DNA of 64,000 bases from the NCBI GenBank assembly GCA_016839655.1, contig JAEOTW010000144.1, forward strand, positions 1-64,000. Reading direction: 5' to 3'. This DNA is from Promethearchaeota archaeon. GTDB lineage: Archaea > Asgardarchaeota > Lokiarchaeia > Sigynarchaeales > SOKP01. Made by a program: the position numbers and the translations under genes. Position 1 is the stretch's first letter; the number at the start of each line of letters is the position of its first letter. Under the pieces are notes generated by a model, which saw only the letters and a list, made by a program, of their open reading frames with translations, was not told where the DNA came from and did not search any database. This document shows positions 54,362-63,932 of the stretch, in pieces.

Positions 54362-57091
54362 ATGTTTAATCTTGAAGAATTTGATAATGAATTAATTCTA
54401 GAAAAAGCAAATAAGTTAAATAAATTCTTAAATAAAAATAAGTTAGATAAAGTTTCAAAGATAATTGATGAATTTCCAAATCTGCTGGATCAAGAAGATT
54501 ATATTGTGCCAATAACTTATATCATAAGTATATTAGCAGAAACCAAAATTACACTCATCTCTGAAGAGTTATTGGATAAGATCGTGGTTTTTCTTCACTC
54601 TGAAAATCTTAAAATCAGAATTAATTCTGTCATTATTGTAGGTTTTGCTCTATTGGCAAACCCTCAGTATTTTGATAAATATTCTCAGGATTTCATGAAG
54701 CTCTTATTAGATGAGTTTGAGGATGTTAGAAATAATATACACTACTTTTTAATAAAATTAGTTGAAATAGATCCAGATATTACAAAAAATAATATTGACA
54801 TTATATTAAAAAGTCTTAAAAATGAGAGCAACAACAATAATATTATTTCTCTATTGGCTTTATTAGAGCACTGTGAAGATTATGAATTTGATCAGTTATA
54901 TATCATAAGGAATATATCAAACTCCTTACTAAAACAACTTGAAGAGAAAGAAAACTCAAAGATTTTTAATAAATTAATAAGTTTTATTAAAAATGTTTAT
55001 CCTCAACTTAAAGAGGTTGATTTGGAGAACCAAAAATACGAGAAAATTGTAGATTCGTTAAACAACATATTTTTAATGAAAAAGACTAACTTTACCAAAG
55101 TTAGAAAAAAAAAAAATTTAGGATTAAAGGTTTATTTAAAGAAATTTCTAAAATCAAAGATAAAGGATGAAAAAATCTATTTCTACTTAAAAACGAAAGA
55201 AAATTTTATCTATATTTATGAGTTAGAAAAAAACAAATTAAATAGATTCTTTTCACAAAAACAAAAAATTTCTGATGAGAATATTAGTAATACTTTTTCT
55301 CAAGTTATTGATGATCGTTCAGAACTAAGAAATTTTATCAAAACGTTAAATAACTTAAAAATTATAGATGGTTATTACTCTAATATCGGATTTTTTTATC
55401 CGTTTAACTACATAAAATCAAAATTTTTAGAAGATTTAAATATTGATGGTTCGATTAGTATAAAGAGTATCAACTTCCTTCCGCAAAACTTTATTGAAAA
55501 TGTCATTAAGAATATTTCTAAATCCGAAAATCAAAGATTATTAAGACATAAAGATGAAGAAAAGTATACTTCACTTAAGTATATTAAAAATCAAATCAAT
55601 TCTGAAGCTGCAAAAAAAAGTGTTATTGAATTAAAACCATACCGCACAATATTACTCGATAGGGATTTTTTAGAATTAATAAAAAATATGCCTAGAGAGT
55701 TTTTATCTGAATTTCATAAAGGAACACAGTGGTTAACTAATTTAGGAACTCAAAAAATTAGTAATGAAGTTCAAAGTTCCAAAATTATAGGATTTTTTGA
55801 CATTACAAAATTATCAGAGAAACTAAATATAGGCGAGCTTCTCTTATTGGATGTATTTGAACAGTTTGTAGATTATAGAAGTGGGATTTGGAATAAGAAA
55901 AAAAACATTTTTTACTATTCTAAATATTTAAAAGACAGAATTGATGGGATTAGTTTAATTTCTGATGAAATTGAAAAAGCGCATCAAATTGAAAAGATCT
56001 CTAAGGAGCTTAATATTGATAAAAATCATATTTTATCCAAAATCGACGAAAACTTACAATTAATTGCGAATGAAATCAAACAAAAAGACCAAATAAAATT
56101 AGATAGTTATCTCCAAAAAACTGGAATGGAATTAGATGCTTTTTTGAGATTTGTTGATGATTTAGATATTTTCTATTTCAAAAAAGGAGATTTATTAATT
56201 TTTAATCCTCAGAAAATTGAAGAAGCTAAGAATGAAATAAGATATATGTTAATTGATAAGTCTAAATCAGATGATTTTATATCATTAGGAACTATGAAAT
56301 TTGTCCATCCAACTCTAATTGAAGATTTGATTAAAGAGTTATTACTTGGTGGAAAATTAAAAGGAATTTTTCATGAAAATGATGGAGAACTTATTTTTTA
56401 CACAGAAAGAGGGATTCGTAATCTGATGCTTGAGAATAGCTTCCTTTTTTCATTTCATGATTTATTTTATGATAAAGAATTAACCCAAGAAGAAATTAAT
56501 TTAATGACACAAATTTTTGAAGATTTGGTTAGTAAAAGAAAGATTAAAGGAAGTTTTGATGTCGAAACCTTAACTTTTTCGAGTGATGAAGTTCTTTTTG
56601 CAAAAGATTACAATACGGTTTTATTTGAATTTGAAAAAATGGTTAATAATTATATTAAGAATTTTGAAACTGAATTCCAAAAAATTAAGCAGATTCTCAC
56701 AAAAAAAGGAGAAACAATATTTCCACAAGAGATAAAGATTACTCAAGAGACTATCGATAGGATTAATGAGAAATATGTTAATTGGAGAAGTAGTTTGGAA
56801 TCTTATATACGTAGAACCAATAAAAAGTTATTAAGAGATCAAGGGATTAGTGTAAAACAATATAAAGCTATTCTTTCAAAAGATAAAAAAGAAGATATAA
56901 AATCCTTAGAAGAAGATCCTGAAGTATATGAAATTTTAAACAAATTTAATAATTGGGTAAAATTGTATAACAAAATCGAATTAAAATATCCAAATATAAT
57001 ATTCTACCAAAAAAGATTAATAAATAACCCAGATGATAAAGAGTCAAATAGAAAATGGAAGGAATTGTTAGACGAATTATGTTTAAAATAA
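54362..57091 (+). CDS. large HEAT-repeat/winged-helix protein, possibly UFL1-like
   Basis: Start chosen at ATG 54362, 19 bases after the HAD stop, giving 909 residues. A TTG at 54311 in the same frame would overlap the HAD gene. Residues 1-230 are HEAT-like helices (for example VFLHSENLKIRINSVIIVGF). The rest is a chain of helical and winged-helix-like units, such as KFVHPTLIEDLIKELLLGGK followed by LKGIFHENDGELIFYTERG, and SKELNIDKNHILSKIDENLQ. Eukaryotic UFL1 has a similar winged-helix series with a '…GRLRGTVV' segment, and UFL1-like proteins are reported in Asgard archaea. The resemblance here is suggestive, not proven. Confidence 0.65.
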   Translation: MFNLEEFDNELILEKANKLNKFLNKNKLDKVSKIIDEFPNLLDQEDYIVPITYIISILAETKITLISEELLDKIVVFLHSENLKIRINSVIIVGFALLANPQYFDKYSQDFMKLLLDEFEDVRNNIHYFLIKLVEIDPDITKNNIDIILKSLKNESNNNNIISLLALLEHCEDYEFDQLYIIRNISNSLLKQLEEKENSKIFNKLISFIKNVYPQLKEVDLENQKYEKIVDSLNNIFLMKKTNFTKVRKKKNLGLKVYLKKFLKSKIKDEKIYFYLKTKENFIYIYELEKNKLNRFFSQKQKISDENISNTFSQVIDDRSELRNFIKTLNNLKIIDGYYSNIGFFYPFNYIKSKFLEDLNIDGSISIKSINFLPQNFIENVIKNISKSENQRLLRHKDEEKYTSLKYIKNQINSEAAKKSVIELKPYRTILLDRDFLELIKNMPREFLSEFHKGTQWLTNLGTQKISNEVQSSKIIGFFDITKLSEKLNIGELLLLDVFEQFVDYRSGIWNKKKNIFYYSKYLKDRIDGISLISDEIEKAHQIEKISKELNIDKNHILSKIDENLQLIANEIKQKDQIKLDSYLQKTGMELDAFLRFVDDLDIFYFKKGDLLIFNPQKIEEAKNEIRYMLIDKSKSDDFISLGTMKFVHPTLIEDLIKELLLGGKLKGIFHENDGELIFYTERGIRNLMLENSFLFSFHDLFYDKELTQEEINLMTQIFEDLVSKRKIKGSFDVETLTFSSDEVLFAKDYNTVLFEFEKMVNNYIKNFETEFQKIKQILTKKGETIFPQEIKITQETIDRINEKYVNWRSSLESYIRRTNKKLLRDQGISVKQYKAILSKDKKEDIKSLEEDPEVYEILNKFNNWVKLYNKIELKYPNIIFYQKRLINNPDDKESNRKWKELLDELCLK

Positions 57092-57098
57092 GTTGATC

Positions 57099-57380
57099 TT
57101 ATTCTTTTTTACTATTTTGAGAGAAGAGGTTATCAATATCTATTTTCTCGCTTGGTATTATTTTATAAGTTTTTGGATTTGTAATACCATTTAGAGTTAA
57201 AATTCCTTGGTCTTCAAGATACTTAAGAGCTCTCCAAATAAAATTAATCTTAGACCGATTTGAAGATTTAATATTATTACATCTCCTTATTCTTTTAGTA
57301 TTCACAATGGTTACATTATTATCTATTAATTTATTAATCGCTTCAACTGTTTCTTTTAAATTCTTCTGAAAAAAATCCAT
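57099..57380 (-). CDS. small winged-helix protein
   Basis: 93 residues. The centre looks like a winged helix: IKSSNRSKINFIWRALKYLE and DQGILTLNGITNPKTYKII (wing). No family is assigned. It converges on the large HEAT/winged-helix gene with a seven-base gap. A perfect 24-base palindrome lies about 50 bases upstream of its start, which suggests autoregulation. Confidence 0.6.
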   Translation of the reverse strand: MDFFQKNLKETVEAINKLIDNNVTIVNTKRIRRCNNIKSSNRSKINFIWRALKYLEDQGILTLNGITNPKTYKIIPSEKIDIDNLFSQNSKKE

Positions 57381-57428
57381 TTCTAAAAGAGCTCCGTCTT
57401 ATAAAGTAATGATTAGATATACTCTCCT

Positions 57429-57452
57429 CATTTAAATTATTAAATTTAAATG
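57429..57452. promoter_or_regulatory. 24-bp palindrome, candidate operator
   Basis: CATTTAAATT–ATTA–AATTTAAATG is a perfect inverted repeat with ten-base arms, 49-72 bases upstream of the small winged-helix gene (minus strand). AT-rich palindromes arise easily by chance in such DNA, but the arm length and position upstream of a probable DNA-binding protein are suggestive. Confidence 0.4.
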
Positions 57453-57564
57453 TCAAATTTAAAATCTTGAGTATATTTAGTTAGTTTTCTTTAGTATATA
57501 TAGTTTTTTTATAACAGATTTGTCTAATTGAAAAAGAGAAAAAGGTAAAGATCTAAAACGAATT

Positions 57565-57583
57565 TTAAGTAATGATTACTTAA
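57565..57583. terminator. inverted repeat downstream of purH
   Basis: TTAAGTAA–TGA–TTACTTAA is a perfect eight-base inverted repeat 13 bases beyond the purH stop. It could be a terminator hairpin for purH or a binding site. The 12-mer AAGTAATGATTA within it also occurs at 57404-57415, just upstream of the winged-helix gene. Confidence 0.4.
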
Positions 57584-57595
57584 TAACTAATATTC

Positions 57596-59197
57596 TTAAT
57601 GTCGAAAAACCCTTTTACCACAAAAGACTAAAGCACAATTTAATTTGTCAGCACACTTAATAACGGCATCATCCCTTATGGAACCACCTGGATTAATGAT
57701 AGCTTTTGCTCCAGCATTAACAGCAACTACTAATCCATCAGGAAATGGAAAGAACGAATCAGTTCCCATTACAGAATTATTCAATTCCGCTTCATGTCCA
57801 AACTCAATTGCTTTTTGAATGGCCAATTTAACTACATGTACTCTACTTTGTTGTCCAGCTCCAATACCAATTGTATACATCCCATCATCATAATATTGCA
57901 CAAAACATGCGGAATTTGATTTTGCCCATTTAGAAACTTTATATGCAAATATTAAAGCCTCTTTCTCATTATCACTTACTCCTTTCTTACTTACCACATT
58001 CCATTCTTTAATAATAGGATTACTATCATATTCTTGAACAAGAAGTCCTCCCAATACACTTCGAACTTCAGAATTTTTATATATATCATTTCTTTTATCA
58101 AGAAAATCTCCATATTCAATTATAATCATATTCTTTTTTTGTTTTAATATACCTAATGCCTCATCTTCGAAGGACGGAGCAATAAAAACTTCAATAAATA
58201 TTTTTTCTTTATTTATTATCAAATATGCTACTTCCTTTGTTAATTTTTTGTTAACTCCCCAAACTCCTCCAAATGCAGACATAGGGTCTGTACTATATGC
58301 TTTCTTCACTGATTTTAATTGACTTTTTTTATCAATGGCTACACCATTTGGACTTGTATGCTTTAAAATGGCTGTAGTATAATGTTCTGTTCCAAAATCC
58401 AAAAGCATTTGCATACAAGAGTCAATATCTAGATAATTATTAAATGATATTTGTTTTCCATGAAGTTTTTTTAAATTATGAAGCCCATATATCGAATTTA
58501 GATCACGATAATATGCTGCTATTTGATCCCAATTTTCACCATAACGACAATCTTGAACCTTTTCAAAAATTTTGAATAAATATTCTCCCATAATTTGATT
58601 TGGATTATAGTAACTCTGTAAATAATTTGCAATTGCTGCGTTATAATCTGCCATTATAATAAAAACATCTTGAGCTAATTTCGCTCTTGTTTTATCACTA
58701 ATCCCTCCAGAGTCTCTTAATTCTTTCAAAATCTGGGTATAATACTTTGGATGCGGGACGACAACTACGTCTGGAAAATTCTTAGCAGCAGCTCTAATCA
58801 TAGTTGGGCCCCCTATATCTATTAACTCTATAGCTTCTTCCAAACTGGTGTCTGGTTTTGTTATCGCTTCTTTAAATTTATATAAATTGCATATAACCAT
58901 ATCTATAGGTTGGATGTTATGCTTCTTAGCATCTTGGATATCTAATTTATTATCTCTCCGAAACAGAATCCCTCCTTCAATTCTAGGATGAAGTGTTTTT
59001 ACTCTGCCATCAAACATCTCAGGGAATTCAGTATAATTAGAAATTTTGATATAATCAATTCCATTTGACTCCAATAATTTTCCAGTACCTCCTGTTGATA
59101 AAATTTCAATTCCAAATTCATTAATTAATACTTTAACAAAATCAATTACACCACTTTTATCAAAAACGCTAACAATTGCTCTTTTTATAGATTTCAT
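57596..59197 (-). CDS. purH: bifunctional AICAR transformylase/IMP cyclohydrolase
   Basis: 533 residues, full length. The N-terminal cyclohydrolase shows IKRAIVSVFDKSGVIDFVK, STGGTGKLLESNGI, FPEMFDGRVKTLHPRI and LIDIGGPTMIRAAAKN. The C-terminal transformylase has KHTSPNGVAID (usual KHxNPCG), TDPMSAFGGV, IGAGQQSRVH, DSFFPFPDGL and INPGGSIRDD. It makes the last two steps of IMP synthesis using formyl-tetrahydrofolate. Many archaea use PurP/PurO instead, so the bacterial/eukaryotic-type enzyme is worth noting. Confidence 0.95.
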   Translation of the reverse strand: MKSIKRAIVSVFDKSGVIDFVKVLINEFGIEILSTGGTGKLLESNGIDYIKISNYTEFPEMFDGRVKTLHPRIEGGILFRRDNKLDIQDAKKHNIQPIDMVICNLYKFKEAITKPDTSLEEAIELIDIGGPTMIRAAAKNFPDVVVVPHPKYYTQILKELRDSGGISDKTRAKLAQDVFIIMADYNAAIANYLQSYYNPNQIMGEYLFKIFEKVQDCRYGENWDQIAAYYRDLNSIYGLHNLKKLHGKQISFNNYLDIDSCMQMLLDFGTEHYTTAILKHTSPNGVAIDKKSQLKSVKKAYSTDPMSAFGGVWGVNKKLTKEVAYLIINKEKIFIEVFIAPSFEDEALGILKQKKNMIIIEYGDFLDKRNDIYKNSEVRSVLGGLLVQEYDSNPIIKEWNVVSKKGVSDNEKEALIFAYKVSKWAKSNSACFVQYYDDGMYTIGIGAGQQSRVHVVKLAIQKAIEFGHEAELNNSVMGTDSFFPFPDGLVVAVNAGAKAIINPGGSIRDDAVIKCADKLNCALVFCGKRVFRH

Positions 59198-59421
59198 AAG
59201 AATATAATTTACACTATTTAGTATGTATAATAATAGTAATAATTACAAAGAAAAGTTTACTATTGTTAAAACTTAATTAATAGAGCTTTAATAAGGGAAA
59301 TTAAGGGAAGGAATCCAATATACTTAAAATTCAATTATTTTTTGACTAATCGACACAAATGTATAAAAATGATGTCGATATAAAATTTATGCGAACGAAA
59401 TCAAATATAGGTAATTTTTAA

Positions 59422-59853
59422 ATGAGAATTGATAAAAAAATTGAGATAGATTCTGCCCCAAAAAGAATTTATGATATTGTAACTGATGGTGAGAATACTC
59501 CAAGATGGAATATCGCCCTCGATGAAGTTATCGAAAAAGAAGAAGGGGAAAAATTTCTTTTGAAATCAAATATTGGAGACATTTTAATTGTAGATACAGA
59601 AACTGTAGAAAATGAAAATGTTACTTGGCATATGGAGAAGAGTGATATGAATTCAATAGGGTATATTGTTAAACCTAAAGGAGATCTTACAGAAGTGACA
59701 ATATGGACAGATTTTGAAAACAAAAAACTGAGGAAAGGTTACGAAAAGACTGCCGATTTAGTTTTAAAGAGTTTAAAGAATTATGTAGATTTCATTGAAG
59801 AAGGTGGAGATCCAGAGGATTTTGATAAAAAACAACTGATGGTAAGTCCTTAA
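59422..59853 (+). CDS. SRPBCC/polyketide-cyclase-like (START-fold) protein
   Basis: 143 residues with the helix-grip pattern: IEIDSAPKRIYDIVTDGENT and PRWNIALDEVIE, a beta-rich middle (VTWHMEKSDMNSIGYIV), VTIWTDFEN, and a long C-terminal helix SLKNYVDFIEEGG. Such proteins bind hydrophobic ligands or act as cyclases or hydrolase-like enzymes. Ligand unknown. Confidence 0.78.
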   Translation: MRIDKKIEIDSAPKRIYDIVTDGENTPRWNIALDEVIEKEEGEKFLLKSNIGDILIVDTETVENENVTWHMEKSDMNSIGYIVKPKGDLTEVTIWTDFENKKLRKGYEKTADLVLKSLKNYVDFIEEGGDPEDFDKKQLMVSP

Positions 59854-59893
59854 ATAATTCTAAATCCTAATTTTTTTTCTTTAATATTCCCTT

Positions 59894-61369
59894 CTAAAAC
59901 TTTCCTATAAGGTCATGTGGTTGAGTTTCTCGTTGACCTACTACAGAGACGATTCCAAGAGGGGCTTCTTTCATATTTTGAATGGTTTTTGCTCCGGCAT
60001 AGATCATCCCATTTGCTAATCCTTCTTTTAATGTTGCTAAAACTCCGGCTACATCTCCTACATAAGGTACATAATTAGATACCCCTTCCGTAAGCATTTT
60101 TGAGCCTTCTATATAACGATCTGAGATGTAACCAAAAGTTCTTGCCTCCTTACTTCCCATACCACGATATACTTTGACTTTTCTTCCAGCTATAGTATCA
60201 ATAAAACCCGGAGATTCCTCTGTACCCGCAAATAAATGTCCAGACATCATTAAATCTGCTCCAGCTGCAAAAGCCTTGGGTAAATCACCTGGATTAGTAA
60301 AACCTCCATCTGCGATTAAAGATAATTTAGGATTATAATCTTTTATTGCATCAGCAACTTGAGCAGTAGCAAAAAGTGTCGGAGCACCTACTCCAGTTTG
60401 TATTGAAGTTGTACATATTGAGCCAGAACCCATTCCTACCTTTAATCCAATAAATCGTTCTTCAACAAAATCACATTTTGAAATTAAGTATTCAGCCGCT
60501 TGATAAGTCCCAATATTACCTAAAACAAAATCTGATTCTAAAAGCCTCATCAATTTAGATGTACCAACAATATCATCTTTTTTATAAAAATCTGCTACAT
60601 CAATAAAGAAAATGTCAACGTATTTATCGATCTCTTTTAATTTTTTTTGCGCTTCTGAAGATTCTGGATATTTTGGAGATAGTGCCATTGCACATAATAA
60701 ATGACCTGCTTCATCTTTAGAGGCGAATGGAAATTCTGGTGCTAAATCTTTCTTTGTAATTAATCCTTTTAAGAGACCGTTTTTATCTATAATTGGTAAT
60801 TTTTCTTTCCGCGAATCATATAAAATTTTCATTGCTTCTTCTCTTGAGGCTCCTGGTTTAATAGAAATAACATCTTTAGTCATATAATCTTTTATAGTTC
60901 CGTTCTGAATATCTTCCTCAATAAAAGGAATATCACGCTTAGTAAATATACCGCATACTTTCTTAGCTTCGTTAACAACTACTATCCCACTAATATTATA
61001 ATTTTCCATCATAAATTTTGCTTTAGCAACACCCTCATTTGGAGTTATCGTTGCTACATGTTCATCATCTATCACAAAAGACCTAGCTCTCTTTACAATT
61101 CTACACATTTCCAATTGTCTTTCATAAGAGCAATTACGATGTAATACTCCAAGTCCGCCATGTAATGCCATGTTAATTGCCATTACTTCCTCTGTCACTG
61201 TATCCATAGCAGAAGAAAGTATAGGTAAATTGAGATGGAATTTACCTAAATTAGAGGAAATATCTACCTCTTGTGGATTGAAATTAGTGAATCCTGGTAG
61301 GATCAAAACATCTTGAAACGTAGCAATAAGTTCTTTCGAGTGAATTTTTTTACGATATTTTTCAGTCAT
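59894..61369 (-). CDS. guaB: IMP dehydrogenase
   Basis: 491 residues. The IMPDH plan is complete: an N-terminal barrel strand TFQDVLILPGFTNF, PILSSAMDTVTEEVMAINMA, two CBS repeats at about 95-210 (SGIVVVNEAKKVCGIFTKRD and the second ending GLITKKDL), and the catalytic loop VGMGSGSICTTSIQTGVGAP with Cys. LIADGGFTNPGDLPKAFAAG and the flap ISDRYIEGSKMLTEGVSNYV follow. It oxidises IMP to XMP with NAD, the step after PurH. A GMP reductase of the CBS-containing type is a less likely alternative. Confidence 0.9.
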   Translation of the reverse strand: MTEKYRKKIHSKELIATFQDVLILPGFTNFNPQEVDISSNLGKFHLNLPILSSAMDTVTEEVMAINMALHGGLGVLHRNCSYERQLEMCRIVKRARSFVIDDEHVATITPNEGVAKAKFMMENYNISGIVVVNEAKKVCGIFTKRDIPFIEEDIQNGTIKDYMTKDVISIKPGASREEAMKILYDSRKEKLPIIDKNGLLKGLITKKDLAPEFPFASKDEAGHLLCAMALSPKYPESSEAQKKLKEIDKYVDIFFIDVADFYKKDDIVGTSKLMRLLESDFVLGNIGTYQAAEYLISKCDFVEERFIGLKVGMGSGSICTTSIQTGVGAPTLFATAQVADAIKDYNPKLSLIADGGFTNPGDLPKAFAAGADLMMSGHLFAGTEESPGFIDTIAGRKVKVYRGMGSKEARTFGYISDRYIEGSKMLTEGVSNYVPYVGDVAGVLATLKEGLANGMIYAGAKTIQNMKEAPLGIVSVVGQRETQPHDLIGKF

Positions 61370-61508
61370 TTTTAGCCACCATGTTGAAAGTTCATATAAA
61401 AATTGAATTGATCATATTCCTATATTAAAACATATATAAGTTATATCAGACTTAAAAATTTTGGTATTGATTTGCGGATTAAAAAAAAAAGAAAGAAAAT
61501 TTAAAGTA

Positions 61509-62324
61509 TTAGACTGGAATATCCCGTTTATTAAATATTATAATACCTGATGTTGCTAATACTACAGAATACCCTAAAAGGATTAAAATATGTAAGACTA
61601 CATTATCCCAAGCATGATTAACGAGAAGATTTGACATGTCAGAATAGAAAAATATACTGATGCGTTTGATTTCTTGCGCTCCTTCTGGAAATGATTGCCA
61701 AAATTGACCTACTGCGTAAAAAAATATTACTAACCCCATTCCAAAAGCTAATGCCTTTTTGGAAGTTAAGAATGAAGAAAAGAAAAACCCAGTACTAATT
61801 AATGCAACCATGAAAATAAAATTCCATAGAAAAGCAAAAAGAATCTCATTCAGATAGATATCAGCAACAGATACAGTTGGAAATATTATTATGCCTAAAA
61901 GAACACTCATCATCACACCATAATAAATAAATAATACTTCCAAAATTTGAGTTAGATATTTACCTATAGTAAACTCTGTCCTTGCTATAGGTTTTGACAA
62001 GACTAAATCAATTGTTTTATTTTCTATCTCACGAGGAATATTTTGAGCAGATTTCAAAATGAAATAAATTCCATAGTAGAACCAAGATACTGAAAAAGAA
62101 TAAATGTTAAGAAAACCTCCGAATTCACTAAGAGAAGCAAATTCACCAACCATTTGTCGGATTGTCTCTGGATAAGCTTCAAAAGCTTCTTCTAATCCTG
62201 CAAGTAGCTCAGGGTCAAAAAAAGACACAAACCACATGAAGAATAGAGACATAATTACTGTGAAAATCAATATACTCTTGTAATCCTTTTTTAATTCTCT
62301 ACCAATAATATGCATTACTTTCAA
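61509..62324 (-). CDS. ABC-2-type transporter permease
   Basis: 271 residues with six membrane helices. The first helix is followed by a long external segment rich in acidic residues, and a second half has LVLSKPIARTEFTIGKYL, a loop typical of ABC-2 permeases (ENKTIDLVLSKP). It overlaps the ATPase gene by four bases, so the two are translationally coupled. The transported substrate is unknown; drug or lipid export is common. Confidence 0.86.
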   Translation of the reverse strand: MKVMHIIGRELKKDYKSILIFTVIMSLFFMWFVSFFDPELLAGLEEAFEAYPETIRQMVGEFASLSEFGGFLNIYSFSVSWFYYGIYFILKSAQNIPREIENKTIDLVLSKPIARTEFTIGKYLTQILEVLFIYYGVMMSVLLGIIIFPTVSVADIYLNEILFAFLWNFIFMVALISTGFFFSSFLTSKKALAFGMGLVIFFYAVGQFWQSFPEGAQEIKRISIFFYSDMSNLLVNHAWDNVVLHILILLGYSVVLATSGIIIFNKRDIPV

Positions 62325-63277
62325 GCAATTTTACCTCCTTTTAATTTAGTTTCTTCATAATACTGCAAAAAAATGTTCTCTAGAGTAGAATGTCTTATCG
62401 AAAAATCTTTTACTGGAGCACCAGCCCAATCCTTTTCACTAATCTCACATAAAATTTTTCGAGCTTGATCAGGAGGTAACAAGAACTCAAGTTGAGTTTG
62501 AAAATCATATTTAATGATTGATTCAGAATAGTCCGCTTTTAAATGAGTTTTAAACGCTTTCATGCTACTTGGAGTTTCAAAAATCAGTTCTATATGTTTT
62601 AGATTTTTTGCCTTTAATTCGTTCACATCAGAAATTTCAACAATTTTTCCTTTTCTTATAATAGCTACTTGATCACAGAATTTTTCTACTTCTGCAAGCA
62701 CATGACTACAAAGAAATACCGTACATTTAGATTCTTTTTGACGTTCAGATACAATACGATAAAATTCAGATTGCATTAGAGGATCAAGCCCAGATGTTGG
62801 CTCATCCATAATTAGCACGTCAAATTTGCCCATTAAGGCTGATAAAACTCCAACTTTTTGTTTATTACCTTTACTTAAAACTCCAACTTTTCGAGTCATG
62901 TCTAACTTAAGACGTTCAATTACTTCGTTAACAAAATCCCAATCAATTTCAATATCATAAAGCCTCGCAAAAAACTTTATCATTTCATTTGCTGTTAAAT
63001 TTTTGTATAAACCCAATTCACCAGGTAAATATCCAATTCTATTTCGTGTTTTTACATCTTTTTTAGGTTCAATTTTTTCACCTAAAATTGTAATATCACC
63101 AGCATCTTTGTTGAGAAATCCAAGTATACATCGAATCGTAGTAGTCTTTCCTGCACCATTTGGCCCCAAATACCCAAACCGAGATCCTTGGGGTACTTCA
63201 AATGAAATATCATCAACTGCTTTAACTTTTCCCTTGTTATAATATTTTTTTAAATTTTTCACTTCAATTGCGTTCAT
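62321..63277 (-). CDS. ABC transporter ATP-binding protein
   Basis: 318 residues. Walker A GPNGAGKTTTIRCILG, Q loop RIGYLPGELGLY, signature LSKGNKQKVGVLSALMG, Walker B VLIMDEPTSGLDP and switch His CSHVLAEVEK are all present. A ~90-residue C-terminal domain like that of DrrA-type exporters follows. It is the first gene of the operon with the permease. A GbsR-like regulator is divergent, 141 bases away, and probably controls it. Confidence 0.94.
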   Translation of the reverse strand: MNAIEVKNLKKYYNKGKVKAVDDISFEVPQGSRFGYLGPNGAGKTTTIRCILGFLNKDAGDITILGEKIEPKKDVKTRNRIGYLPGELGLYKNLTANEMIKFFARLYDIEIDWDFVNEVIERLKLDMTRKVGVLSKGNKQKVGVLSALMGKFDVLIMDEPTSGLDPLMQSEFYRIVSERQKESKCTVFLCSHVLAEVEKFCDQVAIIRKGKIVEISDVNELKAKNLKHIELIFETPSSMKAFKTHLKADYSESIIKYDFQTQLEFLLPPDQARKILCEISEKDWAGAPVKDFSIRHSTLENIFLQYYEETKLKGGKIA

Positions 63278-63418
63278 TTTTCAAATATCATTCTTCATAT
63301 TTTTTAAAATATATAAAAATACAATTATTGATAGTAAGACTGCATATATAAATGTTCTTCATACAATTTGAAATCTGCGAAAAATTTTTAAAATTGGTAT
63401 ATATATTATTAATTAAGA

Positions 63419-63931
63419 ATGTCTGAAATTGATGAAGATTTTAAATTTGAAGGTATTATTCAAGAAATAGAGAAAAAACTAATTAAATTTATGGTGGGTA
63501 TGGTGGAAAGGACTAACCCTTTATCGCCTAAACTTACTGAAATTTTAGGGTATCTTCTACTTCATGGTCAGTTAACTCAAGCTCAATTGGTAGAATTGAC
63601 TGGTTTTTCAATAGGAACCATTTCTACTAATTTAAATCAGATGATTAGTTTAAATATAGTCAAAAAAGAATTAATCCCAAAAACTAGAACTTATAAATAC
63701 ATCTTTTTAGGAGGAAAGGGGAGTATTGAATCACAAGCGAGTTATATGAAATTAGAAATTATAACAACTACAATTAATTTCTTTAAACAAAAACTAGAAG
63801 AACTTGAAAAATTTAGTGAAGAAAAAGGATTTAAATTACTTCATAAAAGAGTACTCGCTCTCTTAAACTATTTCCAATGGCATAAACAGATTATAGAAGA
63901 TAAATATAAAAAATTAGGAGCGCTAAACTAA
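63419..63931 (+). CDS. GbsR/MarR-like winged-helix regulator
   Basis: 170 residues. The winged helix is clear: LSPKLTEILGYLLLHGQLTQ, AQLVELTGFSIGTISTNLNQ (recognition) and SLNIVKKELIPKTRTYKYIF (wing). The helical C-terminus, with a long segment TTTINFFKQKLEELEKF, fits the GbsR family. It is divergent from the ABC exporter and followed two bases later by another gene on the same strand, so it likely regulates the exporter. Confidence 0.8.
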   Translation: MSEIDEDFKFEGIIQEIEKKLIKFMVGMVERTNPLSPKLTEILGYLLLHGQLTQAQLVELTGFSIGTISTNLNQMISLNIVKKELIPKTRTYKYIFLGGKGSIESQASYMKLEIITTTINFFKQKLEELEKFSEEKGFKLLHKRVLALLNYFQWHKQIIEDKYKKLGALN

Positions 63932-63932
63932 T

